From Stachybotrys elegans (Eukaryota; Ascomycota; Sordariomycetes; Hypocreales; Stachybotryaceae): a DNA stretch of 64,000 nucleotides. The stretch spans positions 124,001 to 188,000 of the forward strand of contig JAGPNK010000011.1 in the NCBI GenBank assembly GCA_020746835.1. The letters run 5' to 3'. Each line of letters begins with the position of its first letter. Within the stretch, counting starts at the first letter, position 1. Below, piece by piece: positions 57,493-64,000 of the stretch. Position numbers and translations under genes: made by a program. Under the pieces are notes generated by a model, which was given only the letters and a program-made list of their open reading frames with translations, was not told the origin of the DNA and ran no database searches.

Positions 57493-58146
57493 CTCTGTAC
57501 AAGGGTGCCCACAGACGCCGACAAAGCTTCTGAGACTGTCCACTACACCATCTCCCAAGACCACAACAAAGAATTGAATGAGGAAGATACTACAGCGCCT
57601 CAATTTCCAATACTAAGACGCAGATGGGATGAGCGCGGACCGGAGGAGACAGTAGAGGACTACCAGAGCCGGATGCAACTAAAACAGAAGCACATGATGA
57701 GGCTCATGATACCACGGCCTACAGGATGGCATATATCGGATAGCCGACTAAACATGTCGAAGGAGGGATTGGAGGAACGGCCGAACAAAAAGCAGCTCAT
57801 GATGGCACGGGCTGAACAAGAAACTACAGCGCCTCAGCCATTAGCGGACCACCACATGTTCATTCTGGAGCAGCTGAACAGAAAGCGGCTTGTGTTGGCA
57901 CGGACTTAACAAGAGACTGCAGCGTCTGAGTCGCCACCACCAGTAAATAGCTCGGAGGGGTTGCGAGAAAGGGCATCAAAACGACGCGCATCTCCAGACT
58001 CCCAGATGCAGCCAATGCTTATGGAAGAGCAGAGACAAAAGCGGCTCATGCTGGCACGTGCTGGAGCAGAAAGTACCAATAAGATTCTGCCACCCACATC
58101 CGCATCGTCTTCCATTTCCCGAGGCAAAGACTCGGGTACGAATTGA
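57493..58146 (+). pseudogene. Repeat-motif gene relic with four LEQQNKKRLLMARQ-like units and an in-frame stop
   Basis: A frame without an upstream ATG is open from 57493 to a TAA at 57907-57909, then continues in the same frame to 58146. It holds four degenerate copies of a motif known from many fungal proteins as 'DYQMQLMLLEQQNKKRLLMARQEQ': EDYQSRMQLKQKHMMRLM, LEERPNKKQLMMARAEQE, MFILEQLNRKRLVLART, and MQPMLMEEQRQKRLMLARA. Copies 2-4 are separated by Pro/Thr/Ser linkers. The stop falls where copy 2 has Glu. No catalytic domain is visible. It may be an exon of a larger gene or a decayed one. Confidence 0.5.
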
Positions 58147-59194
58147 GTAACATGCGCAAAGCCAACATTGGCAAAGACAAGTTGAGAAATAAGTATATGG
58201 ATGCGGAACTGATATAGATGAGAGATATATGTCCTCTATTCGTACACGATATAGTGGAATGGAACTGACACGTTTGGGTAGATGTCGAGCTTGCCTATTT
58301 GTACATGGTGGATTATATCTTGCACTGATTGGAGTCCAAGACGATGGGCCACGTTGTAATTCGCTACTTAAGGAAGAGGTGGTGCACACTTGAAATATAA
58401 CACTGACTAATAATCTATAGACAATAGAATACACGCGATGCTGTGCTTTCGAGGTACAGTTACATAAATGGGATATTTCCTATGCTGCTTGACTCTTTTA
58501 AATACATTGGCTTGTAGTATTAGTCAAGCAGATGGTAAATCGATTGTATTTACCATGTACGTGCTAGAACGGAGTCGTTTGGTAGACTATCCTGTATCGC
58601 TAGTAGTGAGGGCTATATCAATGTCATTTTATCTTCAAACAGAAACATCGCGACGTTGGCTATCCACTCGTCCCTCCCAAGCTCTGGCTGCACCACGGAT
58701 CCACAGCCAAAGCGTCGGACAAGCGGCAACATTGATATCTAACCCCAAAGTAATCGAGTGTATCTCAATGGTTTCTTTACAGCACTTCATTATGTTAATG
58801 GAACTTCCACATGAGCTGTGAGTGACAAACATGGATAAGACATTGTGTGTCAACCATCCTTGTACGCATTGCTGCCCGACATGCCCACCTGCTAACCTGT
58901 TAAAATTGCACATTTCCTTGCAGCTGACCAACGGCAGTATATTTGTGGGCCAGATGATAGGACATCCTATTGAAATCGTCACCAACGCCCGCATGGTTGT
59001 AGTCATTGCCTTTCCTGGTGCTCATCCCGCATGAAATCTTACACCTGGTAGGAATCCCACACTAGGCTGGTAGGGCCTCTGCACTTCGCTCAAATGTGCA
59101 ATACCCTCCCAATGGTACCTCACGAGTAATGATACCTGATCAATCTTGGGACTGTTCTATACCGTTTACTTCATCGTACCCAGGACCAAAAGCT
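58147..59194. other. Intergenic, no gene seen
   Basis: Several short frames exist but none has recognisable motifs. The last part is the promoter side of the C2H2 gene. Confidence 0.5.
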
Positions 59195-59200
59195 TATAAA
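59195..59200 (+). promoter_or_regulatory. Putative TATA box of the C2H2 gene
   Basis: TATAAA lies 66-71 bases upstream of the ATG at 59266, followed by a pyrimidine-rich leader. Confidence 0.5.
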
Positions 59201-59265
59201 GCTGAACAAATCCCCTCGTTTCAAATCAGTCGGCCTCCAACCATCTCAAATCACGCCTCCATCTT

Positions 59266-60212
59266 ATGACACAGTTACACTCTGTTGACGAAGACGACGG
59301 GTCCATGGTGTACGGAAACACTATGGACCCTTCCATTCTTTTTGAACGTACGTCAAAAAGATAATGAGTAAATCGCTCGTGCTTACTTGTGGATGGGATA
59401 GAAGTAGCCCCAAACATTATTGACCCCAGCTTGGACCTCGTATATGGTCTCGAGAGTGAGATGTGCCCCCCTACATCCTACAACAATCAGCTCTCAGACC
59501 CACTTCTTCTCGGATTTGATTTTGACCTTTCTACCTTCAACCAACCTTCCTTCAACTCCTTTGTTGACGAACGAGGCCCCTATACCTTTTCAAGTAATCC
59601 TACCCCACAACTGGAAGCCCTCAATCAATCCATCTTCTTCACAACGTATCCTAGCTCAGGAGCCGGCAACGACGATCCGTTGGCATCTACCACTCATTAG
59701 AGTAATGAGCCGCACTCCATGACCGCCGAAGTTGGTTTCTACCTCGCGGATACAGTTGATGAGCAGGATCAAGATGGGGGCGCTTTTACACATTCATTTT
59801 GTTTTGATAATTCTCTGGAGGTTGTTGAAGGCAAGACGATCAACAAGAAGTACGACGAGGTCCGGCTTTGTTATCCTGATAAAACTGAACTCTACGTGGA
59901 TGGGAAATACTTGTGCAACCGTGAAAGCTGCGGTGAGTCTTTCGATACCCATCGAGATAGAAAGTAAGTGTCTGCTTGTCGATAACTAGCTCATGGCTAA
60001 TGACCTTTAGCAAGCATATCCGTGAGGTCGAGAAGCCTGTTTTATGTCCCCATGGTTGTGGTACGAGGATGGCTTATCAGGGTTACATGAAGAAGCATTG
60101 TGATTCGCACAAACCGGAAGGATCGCGACAAAAGTTTACCTGCTTGGTGTGTAGGCGCTCATATATGAGACTAGAGAAGCTCACCAAGCATAAGAACAAA
60201 AAAGGCCACTAG
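59266..60212 (+). CDS. C2H2 zinc-finger regulator, interrupted by an in-frame TAG
   Basis: Exons 59266-59347, 59402-59963 and 60011-60212 join in phase (54- and 47-bp introns with GTACGT and GTAAGT donors). The long second exon has one in-frame TAG at 59698-59700, about 125 codons in. Before it the protein is acidic and Pro/Phe-rich, like an activation region. After it, Met at 59719 could restart translation and give the C2H2 part alone. The fingers read KYLCNRESCGESFDTHRDR with NKHIRE, then CPHGCGTRMAYQGYMKKHCD, then FTCLVCRRSYMRLEKLTKH. The stop could be CAG-to-TAG. Without the stop the product would be about 280 aa. Either a recent pseudogene or a shortened regulator. Confidence 0.6.
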
Positions 60213-62204
60213 CGCACGCCAGTCAAAGTAGTATATTCGATTAGCTGTCATGGACTTGTCCTGTAGCCATGTAAATTTTTTGTCTCGGAACATGACGTCC
60301 TGGTCGTCCGTCAACCTGAATCCCTGTTTGTGCCGCCGAGCGCATGCACTGAGCGGCTTGTTCTATCCTCAGGGGCAGCTTTACTGGATCCTACCTCTGC
60401 CTCTCGTGGGTGAAGGATGAAAATTCACAATCAGATAAACGAAAGTCATCTGCACAAAACTCGACATCGTCTGTATTCATATACTGACATATCATGTCAA
60501 GCAGATCACTGGCTCCGTGTATCATTATTTGCATGAAGAAATCTTGGTTGCCTAACGCTGCTAGGTTAGAAGCACCTCAAGACTTGACGAGTTACCATGG
60601 CTAGAAGGCAACCGCGAGCCTGCTGCCTATCGGCTTGACTTCCAAAGCATTGAATTAATTCTGTGAACTAGGCATCTTACCAAGGGATGGCTGGAACTTT
60701 CTTGCATCCTGCCAACAGATGTTACCGATGTTAGAGAACTTGGCGAGGCCCTCTGCTAGATAAGCAACTACACCGAAGCTCAACGGTACGACAGTGGTGA
60801 TCGGTCGTTTGTGGGAATTTTCTATGTGCCCCTTGTATTAACTCTTGCATGAGCATACATAATAAGTTGGCTGTTGGGGTTTCTACGCCGCAAACCCTGC
60901 AAGGCATGATTGGTTCTAGGTATGACAGATGGCCTCTAACAATAAAGTCAAAGTTAACAATCATTTATTGATTTGCTATTGTCGTTGCTTTGATTACAAT
61001 GCCGTTGGTTGGGCAAAGCTTCGACTACGTGTGCCGCTTCCTCACTCCCCACGCAGACTGTGATAAAGAAGACTGCACTTGGCACAGCATCACCAGTGGG
61101 ATGAAGAAATCTACCGGTGTTGTATGTTGGGAAATATGCGCTGTAATCCAAGTCGATGATGCAGGACCTATGAGATGAACACACCCTAGAGGATGCAAGA
61201 AATATGAGCCGAGACCATGCCGGCTTGCATGATTCCAAGCCTCACTGAGGTTAATACCGTTAGTTTACAATGAGGTACATAGATCGCATCAGACTTATGC
61301 TCATCTGCTGTCTTGTATCAAATTGTTGGTTTACATCTTATAGGTTTACACAATTTCATTTGAAAATAACAGCATTACAGGTTAGATGCCAGGCTCAAGA
61401 TTGTCGATCTGCGCTTCAAATCCCAACCTAATAACGATTCATCGCGTTGCAGCCGTCAGACTCAAAAAACCAAGTCTGGTGACCATACACCCTTTCAGGA
61501 TGCGTCGGGGACTTGATTTCGCGGGCAAGGTGCTTCAGGCGATCGTGTCGCTGGTTTCATCACACGACAAGGCTATTGGGCCTTTGTCGATCCTAACGTA
61601 GTCTATGATGGCTCTCATGTCGGCATGGGTCAGACTTTTGTCAAGTGTCATCTATTGATATTGTCTTTGTTATCAGAGGAGGTCTCCTTCAAGTTACTGG
61701 TCCAAGTTCCATTGAGGCACACGAACATGAAATCCACGTTTGGCATAGACGGTAGGCTTGCGCTATGTGTTATCTTGAGATTCTGCTGCTCAGCCACGCT
61801 GAAGATGATCGTGCTGACGATGAGGGCAAGAAAAGAGCGAGGGGAATACAAGAATGGATATTATGTATCCGGGGCTGCAACATAATGACCATACATCTTG
61901 TCCAGGCCGGTAGGCGGCTCCATGCTCCCATTCCGATCTCTAGGCGCTGTCACCACCTTCGACTACCACGCCTGCGGCAGGGCTTACCGGGACAGGATGG
62001 CGGTACCTTATTGCGTGAAGTGCTGCTAGGCACACTGTTGCGTCAAGGACACCATTATGAAGGCCAGCGACTAGGTTCAGACTGATCCATGGCATCAATG
62101 TCACGGATGAGGCAACACGCAAGACATAGTACCAGAAGAGGTTAGGGTAGGCAGCTCCTATTCCCCCACCCTGTTATACATTGGAAGGATCAGTCTTGAC
62201 TTAG
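60213..62204. other. Long intergenic stretch with decayed coding-like pieces
   Basis: No intact gene was found. Around 61528-61656 the plus strand reads GDRVAGFITRQGYWAFVDPN and VYDGSHVGMGQTFVKC. Around 61948-62050 it reads YHACGRAYRDRMAVPYCVKC with later stops. Both look like relics of unknown genes. Confidence 0.4.
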
Positions 62205-62356
62205 GCACCAGCAATGTATGTGGGATTTCCCGTTCGTGTGCCCAATGGGATACAGACCAGTGACCGAGGAGGCCCCCTCTGACGATAAAGACGATATCAG
62301 ATCAATAGATAACAATTGGTTAGAAAATTCGATTGAGAAAAGCACCAGCGATGTAT
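62205..62356. repeat. Dispersed short element, copy C, with 15-bp flanking direct repeats
   Basis: The element runs 62220-62341 (122 bp), from GTGGGATTTCCCGTTCG to CGATTGAGAAAA. It is bounded by GCACCAGCAATGTAT (62205-62219) and GCACCAGCGATGTAT (62342-62356), one mismatch in 15. The boundary at the GTGGG end is the same base as in copy B; the other end is about 58 bases shorter than in copy B. Confidence 0.85.
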
Positions 62357-62383
62357 TAATACAATAAACAGTCTCTCAACCTA

Positions 62384-64000
62384 TTAAACAATCAACTTAG
62401 ACTTATCATCAGTAAGCTTGTTATAGACACCATGATCAGTCAACACCTGTCTTAACAACCATTTAACCTCAGCAATCACTGAATCCCTTTCGTAGGTGGT
62501 ATCGATAGGGAAGACATCGATTTCGTCGGATGGCTGCTCGTATGTTTCTGATTGGCCGATCACCATTTGGGCAGTCATGTAATGGCCATGTCTCTGCTCA
62601 AGTCTTTGCTCCAATATTTCAGGGGTTGTCTGCAGGTTGACAAAGACAGTGCGAATGCCGCGCAGTGCAAGTGCTTGGCGCATATGGGATCGGTACATGC
62701 GTTTGAGCGCTGAGCAGCTAACCACAACAGAGTCATAGTCAAGCTCCAGCAGTGCCTCCTCCGCATGATGGCAGAGACGATCGAACCAATGCATACGATC
62801 GTTGTCGCATAATGCAATCTGAGAACGCATTTTTTCGACTGCGGCCTTGGTATGCAACGAGTCTCCCTCGATGAATGGGACACACAGCTCTGACGACATG
62901 GCAGAACCAACCGTGGACTTGCCGGTTCCGCAAGGGCCCGCAATGACAATGGCCGTCTTTGCAGAGTTGGGCTTCCACTGGTTTAAGAAGTAGGTCACAA
63001 ATCTTTTGACCAAATCCTTATCAAGGCCGGGTGCATTGGAAAGCGCTGGAGATAGCGAGCACGCAGTTTCCGTCATGAAAGTCTTGGAAGGGGTGACTTC
63101 CTTGTCATACTTGGACGCGAAAAAGTCGACCAGTTTAATGGTGGGGTTTTGCGTAGGGTCAGGATTTGATGCCCGCAGGCGCGTAATCCATTCCTTGGGT
63201 TCAACCTCCTCAAAGGTTAATCCCGCCTCGTGAAGAGCAGGCAGCAAATGCTGCGTCCAGCTAAACATGCGGGGATTCGTGACGTTAGCAAAGACGCTCC
63301 CTGCTTCAGACAAGGATATGTCAATCACAGCTTGGGCTACTGTGTCGACAGGAAGCCAAGAAACTGAATCATTCAGCCTCGGCAGAGCTCCCATGGTCAC
63401 GGCCGTCTGCATCATCATTGGTACAGCCTCCTGCGCATTCCAGATGCCATGCTTTGTGTCTCCGACAATTTGCCCAACCCTAAGAACGCGAGCCGTTACT
63501 CTTGCTTTTGCGCAAATATGTTCAGCCACCGACTTGGACTGTGCATAGCCCATGCCTTGAGCCCATTCCAAAGGCGCTGCAGATTCGGGAATTGGAACGA
63601 CAGTCGCCCTGGAGCACGTGCTCACAGAGGAGCAAAAGTTCATTGTCGCGCCAAGTGGCGAAGATTGGCAAAGAAGTATGAGATGCTTGACGCCGGCAAT
63701 GTTGTCCTCGAAACTGGGGAGCTGCATGTTGAAGTTGACTGACCAGGCGCAGTGGATCACAGCGCGGAGATGCTGGCTCACAGCGTGGTAATCTTCCCCC
63801 AAGCCGAGATTTGGGTCTGCCAGGTTTGAGGGTAGCGCAACAATCTTTCTCCTCGCATCAAGTGAGAGAGTATGATAAACGCGGCGCTTGAGCAAAGACT
63901 CGTTTACTCGCTGGAGAGCCTGCTCAGTGGAAGCACGGACCAGGCAGTATATCTTGTTGATAGACGGGTCTGCACACAACTTGGCCACTACATGTGCTCC
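62384..64000 (-). CDS. NRPS-like thioester reductase fused to a gluconokinase-like kinase (partial, runs off the window)
   Basis: One open frame from the window end to a stop at 62384 gives the last 538 aa. The first 350 residues or so are a reductase (R) domain of the Lys2/carboxylic-acid-reductase type: KIYCLVRAST, VIHCAWSVNFNMQLPSFEDN, the Tyr region GYAQSKSVAEHI and RVGQIVGDTKHGIWN. The Rossmann TGxxGxxG lies just outside, and adenylation and carrier domains probably precede it. Without a stop it runs into a kinase resembling gluconokinase: Walker A AGPCGTGKSTVGSAM, FIEGDSLHTKAAVEKM, VVSCSALKRMYRSHMR and HYMTAQMVIGQSETYE. The R domain would release a bound acyl group as an aldehyde; the kinase phosphorylates gluconate or a similar sugar acid. 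No intron lies between the parts. Confidence 0.85.
   Translation of the reverse strand, partial: GAHVVAKLCADPSINKIYCLVRASTEQALQRVNESLLKRRVYHTLSLDARRKIVALPSNLADPNLGLGEDYHAVSQHLRAVIHCAWSVNFNMQLPSFEDNIAGVKHLILLCQSSPLGATMNFCSSVSTCSRATVVPIPESAAPLEWAQGMGYAQSKSVAEHICAKARVTARVLRVGQIVGDTKHGIWNAQEAVPMMMQTAVTMGALPRLNDSVSWLPVDTVAQAVIDISLSEAGSVFANVTNPRMFSWTQHLLPALHEAGLTFEEVEPKEWITRLRASNPDPTQNPTIKLVDFFASKYDKEVTPSKTFMTETACSLSPALSNAPGLDKDLVKRFVTYFLNQWKPNSAKTAIVIAGPCGTGKSTVGSAMSSELCVPFIEGDSLHTKAAVEKMRSQIALCDNDRMHWFDRLCHHAEEALLELDYDSVVVSCSALKRMYRSHMRQALALRGIRTVFVNLQTTPEILEQRLEQRHGHYMTAQMVIGQSETYEQPSDEIDVFPIDTTYERDSVIAEVKWLLRQVLTDHGVYNKLTDDKSKLIV

Noticed and set aside
59670..59700. A 29-base intron that would remove the in-frame TAG of the C2H2 gene
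   Set aside because: It is shorter than any intron seen here (about 43-103 bp) and has no branch site.
1..64000. tRNA, rRNA or CRISPR features
   Set aside because: No cloverleaf-like box A/B pair, rRNA segment or regularly spaced repeat-spacer pattern was seen by eye. A tRNAscan run would be needed to exclude a tRNA.

Overview
This window looks like nuclear DNA of a filamentous ascomycete, probably Pezizomycotina and perhaps Hypocreales. Genes carry short introns of about 43-103 bp with GT..AG ends and CTAAC/CTGAC-like branch sites. The families present are also fungal: HET-domain proteins, Zn2Cys6 regulators, Clr5-ankyrin proteins, GH55 glucanases, CorA-like membrane proteins and PRISE-type reductases. 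No rRNA, tRNA, CRISPR array or bacterial operon was seen. Gene models below were rebuilt by joining exons by eye. Family names come from motif recognition, with no database search.

Layout. 0.6-11.2 kb: a secreted GH55 beta-1,3-glucanase with an unusually long C-terminal extension (- strand), a secreted zincin-like protein, a conserved fungal protein and a small secreted protein. 12.5-19.9 kb: an MFS transporter and a threonine-aldolase-family enzyme transcribed from a shared promoter region, then a CorA-like membrane protein. 20.5-28.5 kb: one PRISE-like reductase and one SnoaL-like protein among gene relics (an ankyrin/NLR-type fragment, a von Willebrand A fragment and an NmrA-like fragment). 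28.6-42.3 kb: a recognition-type block with two divergent HET genes (one HET-coiled coil-ankyrin), a Zn2Cys6 regulator and a Clr5-ankyrin protein containing a repeat-encoded acidic tract. 42.7-44.4 kb: a small membrane protein and a decayed C2H2/AcuF-like gene.

45.6-55.4 kb is the most interesting part. It holds five secreted proteins of families that are common in bacteria: two beta-propeller-like proteins (one TagC-like), an SH3-GH24 lysozyme, an SH3-CHAP peptidoglycan hydrolase head-to-head with it, and a GH33 sialidase. The lysozyme and the CHAP protein share an almost identical N-terminal SH3-type module, which suggests one wall-targeting part joined to two different cutting domains. I read this as a candidate locus for attacking or sensing bacteria, acquired at least in part by horizontal transfer.

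56.4-60.2 kb holds broken genes: an isochorismatase-family fragment abutting an opposed nitronate monooxygenase fragment, a repeat-motif gene, and a C2H2 regulator with one in-frame stop. The window ends inside an NRPS-like thioester reductase fused in one reading frame to a gluconokinase-like kinase.

A short dispersed element occurs three times (34.8, 52.7 and 62.2 kb). Two copies are bounded by 15-bp direct repeats that touch the same terminal base of the element. This looks like a retroposed element that I cannot name.
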